Source: Brachionus rotundiformis
Lineage: Eukaryota > Rotifera > Eurotatoria > Ploima > Brachionidae
Assembly: GCA_016802295.1 (NCBI GenBank)
Contig: JAESIW010000064.1
Coordinates: 434,001 to 498,000, forward strand
DNA: 64,000 nt
Direction: 5' to 3'
Shown: positions 26,267-35,782 of the stretch, one piece after another
Layout of the letters: each line of letters starts with the position of its first letter
How positions within the stretch are numbered: the stretch's first letter is position 1
Position numbers and translations under genes: made by a program
Notes under the pieces: model-generated
The model's database searches: none
The model's input: the letters and a program-made list of their open reading frames with translations, nothing else
What the model was told of the DNA's origin: nothing

Positions 26267-26590
26267 ACAGGAAAAATTTCTCTCTAGACTGATACTATTC
26301 CATATTATTACCGCGGCTGGAATTTTAATTACTGATCTATTTACCAGATCTCTGACCAGGTTTACCATTCACTAATTTTAATATTTCAATCAAATCCCCT
26401 CTCACTTTTCATTCACTTAACCTTATCAAACTAACCCTTAACAGCCTCAATTCATACGACATACTTCACAGGGATGTTCTTGTATATCTTCTTTCATATT
26501 TGGATTCCATACCTGCCCTGAATCATCTAGGTGAGGTCTCACCATAGATATATACAGTCTTATCCACAACTTTTCCTCTCCTCTTGTAAA
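26130..26590 (-). mobile_element. Decayed non-LTR retrotransposon (LINE) 3' end
   Basis: Read on the minus strand, several frames together give the C-terminal landmarks of a LINE reverse-transcriptase polyprotein. These are VYISMVRPHLDDSGQVWNPN near 26,535, LRLLRVSLIRL and RGDLIEILKLVNG near 26,400-26,470, and FFSNLVIPNWNKLP near 26,200-26,235. The frames are broken by stops and shifts, so it is a dead copy. It overlaps the last coding stretch of the sorting nexin on the opposite strand. The palm domain is absent here. It resembles the element at 51,230-51,770; the two cover partly different segments of the same type of polyprotein. Confidence 0.8.
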
Positions 26591-27291
26591 CCTTCGCTTA
26601 AGCATTCCATGAAATATTATTTTAAAAGTATTTTTTATTTTTCGAATATTAATTTTAATAATTGTTTATCTTTATTTTTTAATATTTATTTTAGTCTTGT
26701 AGACATTAGATCTCAATCTAAATTATTGAGAGTTTTGACTAAATGTCAATTTTTGATTAAAATAGCATAAACTTTCATCTAATTTTGATTTGAATATTAA
26801 TACTTTTTAATTTTCTGTATTTTAATAATATAGCCATTTAAGGGTTTTGTGATATATTGTGGAACAAACAAACAAATCATTAATAAATATTTTAAATTTG
26901 ATGACAATTAACTAGAAAAGAATTAAAAATTAAAAAGCCGTCTCAAAGCTCTAGACTTAGTACTTTAAAAAGATATCTTACTTAATAGCTTATTTTAGCA
27001 ATAATAAGAAGAATTTTTGGTATTAGAGTTGATTTTTCCATACATGTCTTAATTAATAGCTTTAGTAATGAACTTTTGAACAAGTAAGTGTGATTATTTC
27101 GATAAAATATTAAAAATTAACAACAATTTTATGCTTATAGGCATTTCATTTATAGCGTTTTAGAAGTTCTCTTATTTTTTATGTATCCCGAAGAGTATGA
27201 ACAGACAAAATCTTAAAAACTTTGGCCTCTAAAACTTTATTAAAAATAAAATAAATAGTTTTAAAATTGAGAAACAATTATTTTTATTTTT
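26591..27291. other. AT-rich spacer between LINE remnant and SLC34-like gene
   Basis: 700 bases between the 3' ends of convergent genes. I see no gene; one plus-strand open stretch that reaches 26,770 begins inside the LINE remnant and is not convincing. Confidence 0.5.
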
Positions 27292-28902
27292 CTAACCGAG
27301 GTCAACAGAGCTAAAGCGCCTTAAAACTCGGCCATATTTTGATTCATAAGATTTATTATCACTACTTTTTCTTCCAACTGATTCAAATTTAAAAAAACAT
27401 TTTATTCTATCTGGTAAACTTACAAAACAATATTTTACAATAAGAGTGTAAATCAAAAAAATTTTAAAACAAACAATAATGACTATTAATACAATTAAAA
27501 GTCTATGACTAAGAGAAAAAAAGTTGAACAAAAGAATGACCAAAGGTATAATGTAATATAATAAAGAAATATAAGTCAATATAAACCAGTGGTGATTATA
27601 AGCTATATTTCCCAATTTTGAAGCAAATTTTTTCGGTAACCGCATAAACGGCACTGGCAACCACAAAATGACACCGAAAATATTGAATAATGTGTAGACA
27701 AACGCCAATTGTAAGGATTTTTTTAAAGCAGAGCCTGGCTGAGAAAACGCGCTCAAAATACCAGTTATTGTCGTGCCAATATTTGAACCCATGATCATGA
27801 TATATACTCTTTGCAAGCTCATTATACCCATACCACATAAGGGTACCAAAGTTGCTGATATTATATTAGAGCTTTGAACTATTAAAGTCATCATTATGGC
27901 AATTATAAAAAGCATTAAATGCGTCAACCATTTAAATTTGCTTGGATACTTTGGATTTATAGATCTTCGAACCCATAGGGCAATTGGCCCAACTATTATC
28001 AAACTAAGAGTTTTTACGATACAAAAAAAAATGATCAATAAAAAGATCGTAGATGCCATCAAAATAATCAATCCAGTAATACTGTCACCATAATTCTTAA
28101 TCAATGGCATGGCTAGATAATTACATTCCTTAGAAAAATTTTTTCCACTTTGTTCACAATATCTCAAAGCAATAGTCGATTCATTGTTTATGTGATTTAA
28201 TTCATCTTTATCTATCTGTATAAGAAAATTAGTTATCGGTGTTTGAATTTTTTCAATTATATTCAATTCTTTAAGTAGCTTTTTTTCTTCAAAATTTATT
28301 AATTTGACAATTTTTTCGCTTAAATTTGATAAAATATTGAAAAAAATCTCTGCCGGAAATAAAATTAGAGTTGTCAAAATATTGAACATATCGTTAAGTG
28401 TAGCGGCAGCAAAGGCTCTTCCAAGTTTAAGTGGATCATCTGATAAAGTCAGTGCTACGTAAGAACTGGTAACACAGGTTCCGATATTTGAGCCCATAAT
28501 GACCGGAATGGCGTTTTTTACTGATGAAATTAAACCAGTTCCAACCATTGTAATTAAAATTGAAGTTGTTATAGCAGCATTTTGGAGAATAGATGTTACC
28601 AAAATTCCAAAGCATAAACCATTAACAGGACAAGAAAATAGATGCCTCAAGAGGCCCACGAATTTCAAAAATCTTGGGGTTATGAGTATAGTTCCAATTG
28701 AAATTAATTCTAATGAAATTAAAAACAAATAAAGCAAAAATACTAAAGTTATTAATTTGATGAACGAAGTTATTAGAAATAAAATTTTCTTGTCTTTATC
28801 GTATTCATTCCAATCTTGGCATGGACCCGAATTTACTTCTGTATTTTCTTGTTTTGTCTCATCACTTTCGATCATAACTCTAATCGAATCTAAATCATTC
28901 AT
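27292..28902 (-). CDS. Na+/phosphate cotransporter-like protein, SLC34 family (536 aa, single exon)
   Basis: SLC34 proteins import phosphate with sodium across the plasma membrane. This protein has the two inverted Na/Pi-cotransporter repeats: the first around residues 95-160 (AIPVIMGSNIGTCVTS), the second around 345-400 (YIMIMGSNIGTTITGILSAF). Multiple membrane segments flank a central soluble loop, and the N- and C-terminal tails are short. Length is below that of human SLC34A2 (about 690). The Na-binding QSSS signature is altered in both repeats: QNAA in repeat 1 and QSSN in repeat 2. The codons are clear (CAA AAT GCT GCT in repeat 1), so this is not a translation slip. Transport activity may differ or be lost. 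The coding region is uninterrupted. The CALML4-like gene lies 166 bases upstream on the same strand. Confidence 0.9.
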   Translation of the reverse strand: MNDLDSIRVMIESDETKQENTEVNSGPCQDWNEYDKDKKILFLITSFIKLITLVFLLYLFLISLELISIGTILITPRFLKFVGLLRHLFSCPVNGLCFGILVTSILQNAAITTSILITMVGTGLISSVKNAIPVIMGSNIGTCVTSSYVALTLSDDPLKLGRAFAAATLNDMFNILTTLILFPAEIFFNILSNLSEKIVKLINFEEKKLLKELNIIEKIQTPITNFLIQIDKDELNHINNESTIALRYCEQSGKNFSKECNYLAMPLIKNYGDSITGLIILMASTIFLLIIFFCIVKTLSLIIVGPIALWVRRSINPKYPSKFKWLTHLMLFIIAIMMTLIVQSSNIISATLVPLCGMGIMSLQRVYIMIMGSNIGTTITGILSAFSQPGSALKKSLQLAFVYTLFNIFGVILWLPVPFMRLPKKFASKLGNIAYNHHWFILTYISLLYYIIPLVILLFNFFSLSHRLLIVLIVIIVCFKIFLIYTLIVKYCFVSLPDRIKCFFKFESVGRKSSDNKSYESKYGRVLRRFSSVDLG

Positions 28903-29068
28903 TTTAAATCTTTATAAAAATCTCAAATTAAAATATGAAACTTTCATCCTAGAATAAAAATACCACTAGGCTTGTCAAATTATATTTTAGGAAGTTTTTT
29001 TATTATAAAAAAGAAAATTTTATTTTAAAAAAGTCGGTATTAAAAATTAGATAAAAAATAATTTCAGT

Positions 29069-29751
29069 TTAAAAATTGGATAGCGGTGTGGACAAAACTT
29101 TGATTAATTTTTCATAATTAATTTTATCATCTCTATTTGACCCGTTTACTTCTTGAATAATCATTTCAACTAAAAGTTAAAAATTAAATAAAATACATTT
29201 TGATATTTGTATTTACCATCTCGATTGGAAAGAGTTTCGCCAGTTTGGGTCAAAATAGCTTTCAATTCTTTAGCTGTCAAATATCCCTTTTTGTTCACAT
29301 CATAAGCTTTAAAGGCATTTAAAATTTCTTCATTAGTGCTCTCAGTCTGAATGTGGTCATGAAGAATGTTTAAAAATTCCGCAAAATCAATCTGAGCATC
29401 TTTAAAAAAATCAAAAGATAATCAAAAATTCTTAAAATTAAAAAAAAAAAGAATAAACCTTCTTTTTTATATTTATTGAAATAGCTTTCTAGCTCGGTCT
29501 TGGTAGGTTTAAAATTTAGAGATCTCATGACAAAGCCGAGTTTTTCGGCTGATGTCACAATTCCTTCTTTCGAATAAAGCTTGAAACATTGTCTATAAAC
29601 TAAATATTTTTAAACTTTATAAAGATAAAATTTCAAAATAATCTTCAATTACTTTCAATATCCTTTTCGCTAAAATATTTGGACTTAATTATTAAATTGA
29701 ACAATTATTAGAATTAAAATATTTTAATTAGTTATTTAAAATTCTCACCAT
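29069..29751 (-). CDS. Calmodulin-like protein, CALML4-like (5 coding exons, 152 aa)
   Basis: A divergent calmodulin relative. CALML4 is a myosin light chain of the intermicrovillar adhesion complex in vertebrates, and its relatives occur with cilia. Exons: 29751-29749 (the ATG alone), 29683-29653, 29599-29459, 29399-29217, 29169-29069; the frame is intact. The N-terminus MSKYFSEKDIEIYRQCFKLY aligns in spacing with CALML4, as do VMRSLNFKPTKTELE, IDFAEFLNILHDHI and KKGYLTAKELKAILTQTGE. Four EF-hand-like units can be placed. Only the third (DVNKKGYLTAKE) keeps much of the Ca2+-loop pattern, and even it has Lys at loop position 5, so Ca2+ binding is probably weak or absent, as reported for the family. 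Length equals human CALML4 (about 153). Confidence 0.87.
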
Positions 29752-30597
29752 TTTGAATTATGCTTGGCAATTTTGAAAATTTTTTTTTAATTTTATATCT
29801 AACTATGCTTTAGTAGTATATACTTATATAGCTTAAAAAAATCAGCGAACAAAAATTAGAATAAAAGTCAATTGTTGTTTTTATGTCAATTAAAATCTTA
29901 AGCTATGCTAAAATTTAAAAAAAAAAACAAAATTGTATTTTTCACTTTTTCTACTTCAAATAATATTTTATTATAATTATTTTGGTATTTTTGTTCAATT
30001 GGAAATTTTAGGTAATCTCTTTTTTATAGAGGTATTTAGTAAAAACATGTTCTTTTTTAGAAAAAAAAGAGGATAAAAAAATAATGACAATTTAGTAAAA
30101 AAAAATATTACTAAATGTTTATTTGAGCCGAGAGATCTATTGTTTATCGTTTTATTTACTTGTTTTTGTGAGTAAAAACAATATTTTTCTCTTAGGCAAA
30201 GTACAATTTTATAATAAAATTTGTCTATTTTGTTTGCTGACCAACATTAAATATTATTTGAATTTGCCAAATTATCTTTCAAATAAAATAAAGTAAAGGA
30301 TATTTACTTAAGTTATTGACAAAATAAGGTATTTTGTTTAAGATTTTAGAATTTTCCTCATGTCGAAACTTAAACTAGTCCTAAAAATAAAAATTGATAA
30401 TTTATTATTTGCTCTTTGTTAATTTAGCAATAATTTATTTTAGTTACTTATTTTAAAAATTAATTAAAATATTTTTAAACGATTTGTTAAGTTAAAAATA
30501 TTTTTTTCATTCATATCACATGATCATTCCTCAAAAACCATAAAAAAAAATAAAAAATTGTAAATATTTTTTAACAGTTGCTAAGTAAAAATATAAA
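29752..30597. other. Intergenic between divergent genes, AT-rich
   Basis: 850 bases separating the CALML4-like gene (minus) and PIG-W (plus). It should hold both promoters. I see long A/T runs and no clear TATA or repeat. Confidence 0.5.
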
Positions 30598-32231
30598 ATG
30601 GACGATGAAAACTATCGACTTGAAAAATTAAATTTTGTCAGTAATCTAAATGGAACTTCGATTGACAGAATTTTCAACATACTCACTTTAGTTCCTTTGG
30701 TTTATTTTTTATCAATTTTAATCAAAATACAATTTCTTATAGTAATTTTCTATTTAAAAAAATCTTTTTCAATTGGTTTCTGGTAATTTTTCAAACATTA
30801 ATTTTAAGTTTTTTTTATTGATTAAAATTTTAAAGGTATTCCTTTTTGCTTGATTATATTTTTGCCCTTGTACCATTGGTTTTTATCTGCACTATTTTTG
30901 AAAAATGGTCCGAATTTTTTATCTATGGTATTATTCTTACCTGTATGATTATTTATTTTCTAATATCGAGGTCAAAAAAAAACCCTAAACCAAATATAAA
31001 ATTGTCTGAAGACATAGATCTATATATTGTCAAATTGAGCATCAGCAGTTTTCGTGTTCTGTTATATGTCTTCACTGCCATATCCATTTTGGCTGTTGAT
31101 TTTAGAGTTTTTCCAAGATATCTGGCCAAAACAGAGAAGTATGGCATATCAATTATGGATCTTGGGGTCGGCATGTACATTGCTGTTCATTCAATGAAGA
31201 TTATTCGAAATGATCAATTACAACAATCTAATAGCTTTATGTCAAATTTGCTTAAAGAGTTTAAAACCTCAAGTATTTTAATACTCATAGGATGTGTTAG
31301 ATTATTTTCCCTAAAGACTACCAATTATGTTGAACATGTCAGTGAATATGGTGTTCACTGGAACTTTTTATTTACAATCGTGGTGGTAAAAATTGCGGCT
31401 TGTATTTTCGAGCCGATTACCAAGCAAAGTTCGGTCAGAACAGCACTTCTATCAGCAATTATTTCATTCTATTACCAATATTTTTTGACAAAAAAAAATT
31501 ACTCTCAATATTTATTTAGGGAAAAAAGAGATTTTAGTAGCCTAATTGACATGAATAAAGAAGGGTTGTTTAGCTGTGTGGGCTATCTGGCTATTTATTT
31601 GGCATTTAAATCTTTATGTATTAGACTGAATAAAATAGTTACTAGCAAGTAATTATATTATTAGATAACAATTGAAAAAAAATAATCCACTAAACAATAT
31701 TTTAGGGGTTATAGTAGACCATTCTCCAAAGCTTTTACATGTGTAACCAATTTGATGGTAGTCGATGCAATTCTCTGGGTACTGATGCAATATTCAAGTT
31801 CAAATGTTCAAGCTGTATCTAGACGCTTATGTAACATGAGCTTCATTTTATTCACTGTAATTAAAAGGAATTTTTTAATAATTATAAATTAATTTTTTTT
31901 AAAGTTATTTTCTGGTACGTTTATGCTAGTTTTGATCATGATAATTGTTTTATTTGTAACCAAACTGTGGTATCAAATAAATGACCAAAATTTAAAAGCG
32001 TTGGTTAATGAAACATTTTCTTTTTCGAGAATAGTCGATTCTAAATTTAATGGTTTAATTGTGTTTATTGTTTCAAATTTATTAACAGGAATTATTAATT
32101 TAAATGTTAAAACACTGTACACGCCTGATTTAAATGCTATGATAATTCTTCTTATTTATATTTTTTTGACATTCATGACATCTTTTGTTTTTTACAAAAT
32201 CATAAACTTTAAAGAAACAAAAAAAGATTAA
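30598..32231 (+). CDS. PIGW: GPI inositol-acyltransferase PIG-W/GWT1 (4 exons, 491 aa)
   Basis: Acylates the inositol of GlcN-PI early in GPI-anchor synthesis, in the ER membrane. Exons: 30598-30782, 30836-31648, 31706-31856, 31905-32231; the frame is intact. Seen: N-terminal FVSNLNGTSI, matching the conserved NGTS start of the family; the core motif FPRYLAKTEKYGISIMDLGV; and HVSEYGVHWNFLFT, the other hallmark of PIG-W/GWT1. There are about a dozen hydrophobic segments throughout. Length is close to human PIGW (504). The three introns are 53, 57 and 48 bases. The CDK20 ATG follows 217 bases after the stop, and an AATAAA lies about 10 bases past the stop. Confidence 0.95.
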
Positions 32232-32448
32232 ATTTATGTTCTTAATAAAGTAAAATTTAAAAATCTCAATTTAAAATTTTTAAAAATATTTTTACTCATT
32301 TTAATTATTAAATTATAATATCACTCATGATAATCTTATTTTCTTTAATCAGACAAAAATAATTACATATGATCATTGTCATGGTTACTGCTTCTAAATT
32401 AAAAATATGTCTATAATTCTTTGATCAATTTTTTAATCAAACATATAT

Positions 32449-33459
32449 ATGGATCACTACAATATAATTGGTAAAGTAGGCGAAGGTGCACATGGTGTAG
32501 TTTTTAAAGCCAAGCATATACAAAGTGGTGAAATTGTTGCCCTAAAACGCGTTTCATTAAAACGCCTTGAAGATGGGATACCACATACTGTTTTACGGGA
32601 AATTAAAGCCCTACAAGCAATCGAAGAAAATGAAAACGTAGTTAAACTTTTGGATGTATTTGCACAAGGGTCTGGCTTTGTGCTGGTTTTTGAGTACATG
32701 CTTTCTGATCTGTCTGAAGTTATCCGAAATAGTGATAATCCAATTACTGAAGTCCAAGTCAAAAGTTATATGAAAATGTTATTGCATGGTGTAGCATATT
32801 GCCATGAAAACTCAATCATGCACAGAGACCTAAAACCGGCTAATTTATTAATAAGCTCAACAGGGCATTTAAAAATATGTGATTTTGGTTTGGCAAGAGT
32901 TTTTGATAAATACCAATCAGATCGACTTTATACAGCTCAAGTGGCTACGAGATGGTACAGAGCACCGGAATTATTGTATTGTGCAAGTAAATATGACGAA
33001 GGTGTTGATTTATGGGCAGTTGGGTGTATATTTGGTGAATTATTGAACAAAAGTCCCCTCTTTGCAGGCGATACAGACATTGAACAACTTTCACTTGTTA
33101 TTAGAGCGCTGGGGACCCCAAACGAAAAAACATGGCCTAGTCTGACAGAATTACCAGATTATTTCAAAATTGAGTTTCCAAACTATGATCCTATTCCGTT
33201 TGAAGAGCTTGTACCCGATGCTTGTAAAGAGGCTGTTGAACTTCTTGAATTATTTTTGGTATACAGATCTGAAAAACGAATTAGAGCAAAAGATGGATTA
33301 TTGCATCCGTATTTTTACGTACAACCATTGCCATGTCATCATACGGATTTGCCAATTCCTAAAAGAGGACGCAAATGTCACATATTCGAATATGATTTGG
33401 AAAAACCAATAGGAGAATCTCTGGTTGATCCGGAAAACTTTCTTAATTTTATTAAATAA
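32449..33459 (+). CDS. CDK20: Cyclin-dependent kinase 20 (CCRK) orthologue (336 aa, intronless)
   Basis: CDK-family Ser/Thr kinase; in animals CDK20 acts in cilium length control and cell-cycle entry. All kinase motifs are present: glycine loop GEGAHGVVF, VALK lysine, HRDLKPANLL catalytic loop, DFGLARVF, VATRWYRAPELLY activation segment, and GVDLWAVGCIFGELL. The N-terminal helix VSLKRLEDGIPHTVLREI replaces the PSTAIRE of CDK1/2, as in CCRK. The C-terminus retains the CCRK tail (LPIPKRGRK, then ESLVDPE). Length is close to human CDK20 (346). There is no intron, although neighbouring genes have several. A polyadenylation signal AATAAA follows about 50 bases past the stop. Confidence 0.95.
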   Translation: MDHYNIIGKVGEGAHGVVFKAKHIQSGEIVALKRVSLKRLEDGIPHTVLREIKALQAIEENENVVKLLDVFAQGSGFVLVFEYMLSDLSEVIRNSDNPITEVQVKSYMKMLLHGVAYCHENSIMHRDLKPANLLISSTGHLKICDFGLARVFDKYQSDRLYTAQVATRWYRAPELLYCASKYDEGVDLWAVGCIFGELLNKSPLFAGDTDIEQLSLVIRALGTPNEKTWPSLTELPDYFKIEFPNYDPIPFEELVPDACKEAVELLELFLVYRSEKRIRAKDGLLHPYFYVQPLPCHHTDLPIPKRGRKCHIFEYDLEKPIGESLVDPENFLNFIK

Positions 33460-34651
33460 GATGTCTTATTTAAATATGTGTCACATTTCAATTATTACTA
33501 AAAATTGTAAATAAAGTAAACAAATTGCTTGAAATAAGATGATATAATTGAATCAAAATAATAATTATAATTATTTTTGAATTTTTTGAAAATATTGTAT
33601 CAATAGGCATTTTTATAATTTATTTTTTGAAATTTTTTTTCTTAACAATAGTTCATTATCTTATTATTTCTTTAATTTTAAATATTTCAATCAAATCAAA
33701 TAAAGATTTCAAATTAAAAAGGTTTTTTTTTTATTTCTTTAATATGTAATTTATATCATCTAATTCAAATTTTTAAATAATTCTTTAAAATTTCTATAAA
33801 GATTCAGGTTAGTAATAATTTATATCAGATTATTATTAGCTTAAATCAGGGATTTAAGTGAGATTTTATTAATTTTCTTTGAATAATTTATATAATTTAT
33901 TAAAAATTAGGAAAAATTTTTGGTTGAATCGATAGAACTATTATTCATTGAGAATTAAGTCATATATTTAGTAATTTTGGGGTTTTAATTTTTTCCTGAT
34001 TGAGTAAAATTTAATAATTTACTACGGAATTTGGCTAACTAATTAAAATTAGTCACACTATAAAGAGAAAATAAATGTCGTTTTTAATAAAATAAAGAGA
34101 CTAATTAGGAAGAAAATTAATTTTGACCATGAAAATTCCACAAAGTTTTTAAGGAACTTAATTGGAAAAACAAATATTTTCTTTAGCTATTTTTGAGGTT
34201 TATAATATTTAAATATTTTAAAATATTTAAATCAAATCAAAATTGAATTTAAAAATCGTTTAGGACGATTTAAGCTAATTTTGCACGAACAAGTCTATTT
34301 TAAAGCTAAGAAAATAATTGATTTTATTCAACAAGTAAACGAATTTATTTTCTATTTAAAGAGCTCCTAGATGAGACATTTAACAACAGTCTAATTACAA
34401 TTCCAAAAAAAGATAAAATTCTGCTTTTTGTTTTTCAAATTTAAAAAATTTAAAATATTATTAGATTTATTGGTTAAATAACAATTTAGTTTTGAATTTT
34501 TTTTTAAAATAAAATTAAAGAAAATATTTTTTTTCTTAAATTCATAATAAACCATCAATAAATTGGCTAATTTCAAAACTTATAAGTTCAATGAAACAAT
34601 TTTCCTATTCAAATACAAATAGCAAATTAATTTAAGATAAATCTAAAAGGA
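33460..34651. other. Intergenic, AT-rich, no gene seen
   Basis: 1.2 kb between CDK20 and the METTL18-like gene. Only A/T-rich sequence with dense stops on both strands, apart from the CDK20 AATAAA near 33,512. Confidence 0.55.
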
Positions 34652-35782
34652 ATGTTTAAATTCAATTTTCAGTTGGATCAAAATTGTGATGAAAAAGACC
34701 AATTTAAGTCTGAAATACTCACAAATGATGATCACTTGAATGAAAACGAGCTTAATGAAACAGCAGGCGTAATTAGTTACGAAGAGTTAATTGAGAAAAG
34801 GCCCGAAAAATTAGTCTCATTCATAAATTTATCTTTATCAAAGCAATGTCAGCTAGAGCTAATTGATTCATCCAAAGTGGTGTTTGATAAAAATAATGAA
34901 CTCAGTAGGATAAACGAAACTCACGACGTGGTTCCTGGCAAATATGAAGGAGGCCTCAAAGTATGGGAGTTGAGTGTTGACTTAGCTAAGTTTGTTTACA
35001 AAAGTGTGAATTTCAGCGGTATTAATCTCAAAAATGCGGGATTTGACGGTGATATTGTGAAAGATTTGGTAAAAATTGGAAATTTTTTTAATTATTTCCT
35101 AAAAGAAGAGGGTCCTAAGGAACTTAGAGTGCTTGAATTAGGATGCGGTCATGGTCTGCCAGTCTTGGCTATACTCAAAATGATCGAGGAAAGGCTTGAA
35201 AGTGATAAGTTGACACTTGTTATTTATCTACAAGATTTTAATGAGCAAATAACCAAAGACATAACTTTAGAAAATATTAAAAATTTAATTGAAAAATCTA
35301 ATTTAATAAAAAAATTAATAAAATTTGAGTGCAAATTTGTGCATGGAGATTGGCGATCTTTGTACCGCGACCAATTACTTCCAAATTTTTATTTCGATTT
35401 AATTTTAACTTCGGAAACCATATACAATTCGGCTAATTACAAACACTTGCTAAATTTATTTCAATTGTGTTTAAGAAATGATGAATTAATTAAATTGAGT
35501 GAAAATACTCCAAAGAATTCAAGAGCTCAATCAATGGTTCTGCTAAGTGCCAAGACTTACTATTTCGGATGTGGTGGTAACATATTAGAATTCATAAATG
35601 AGGCTAAATCGAGTAATTATTCGTTCGAAACGTCTCAAAATTTGCTATACGATGATTTAATTAATGAAAAATTAATTTCCATTGCTCAAGAGGACATAGA
35701 ACAAGAGAAACAAAATTTAAGCCTTAAAGATACTCAACAAATTAGTATCATATCAAAAGAAATAATTAGAATAAATAGATAA
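34652..35782 (+). CDS. METTL18: Histidine protein methyltransferase, METTL18/HPM1-like (376 aa, intronless)
   Basis: METTL18 methylates a histidine of ribosomal protein uL3 using S-adenosylmethionine, in nucleus and cytosol. Seen: the family lead-in DVVPGKYEGGLKVWELSVDL at about residues 90-110; SAM motif I ELGCGHGLPVLAIL at about 165; an acidic post-I strand ending LQDFNEQI; HGDWRSL; and FDLILTSETIYNS, the motif IV region typical of class I METTL21/18 enzymes. The N-terminal 80 residues are acidic and poorly conserved, as usual. Length matches human METTL18 (372). The coding region is uninterrupted. Confidence 0.92.
   Translation: MFKFNFQLDQNCDEKDQFKSEILTNDDHLNENELNETAGVISYEELIEKRPEKLVSFINLSLSKQCQLELIDSSKVVFDKNNELSRINETHDVVPGKYEGGLKVWELSVDLAKFVYKSVNFSGINLKNAGFDGDIVKDLVKIGNFFNYFLKEEGPKELRVLELGCGHGLPVLAILKMIEERLESDKLTLVIYLQDFNEQITKDITLENIKNLIEKSNLIKKLIKFECKFVHGDWRSLYRDQLLPNFYFDLILTSETIYNSANYKHLLNLFQLCLRNDELIKLSENTPKNSRAQSMVLLSAKTYYFGCGGNILEFINEAKSSNYSFETSQNLLYDDLINEKLISIAQEDIEQEKQNLSLKDTQQISIISKEIIRINR

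Noticed and set aside
26531..26770. Plus-strand open frame of 79 codons after the sorting nexin
   Set aside because: It begins inside the antisense LINE remnant and shows no family resemblance; a nexin exon here would need a phase that meets a stop.
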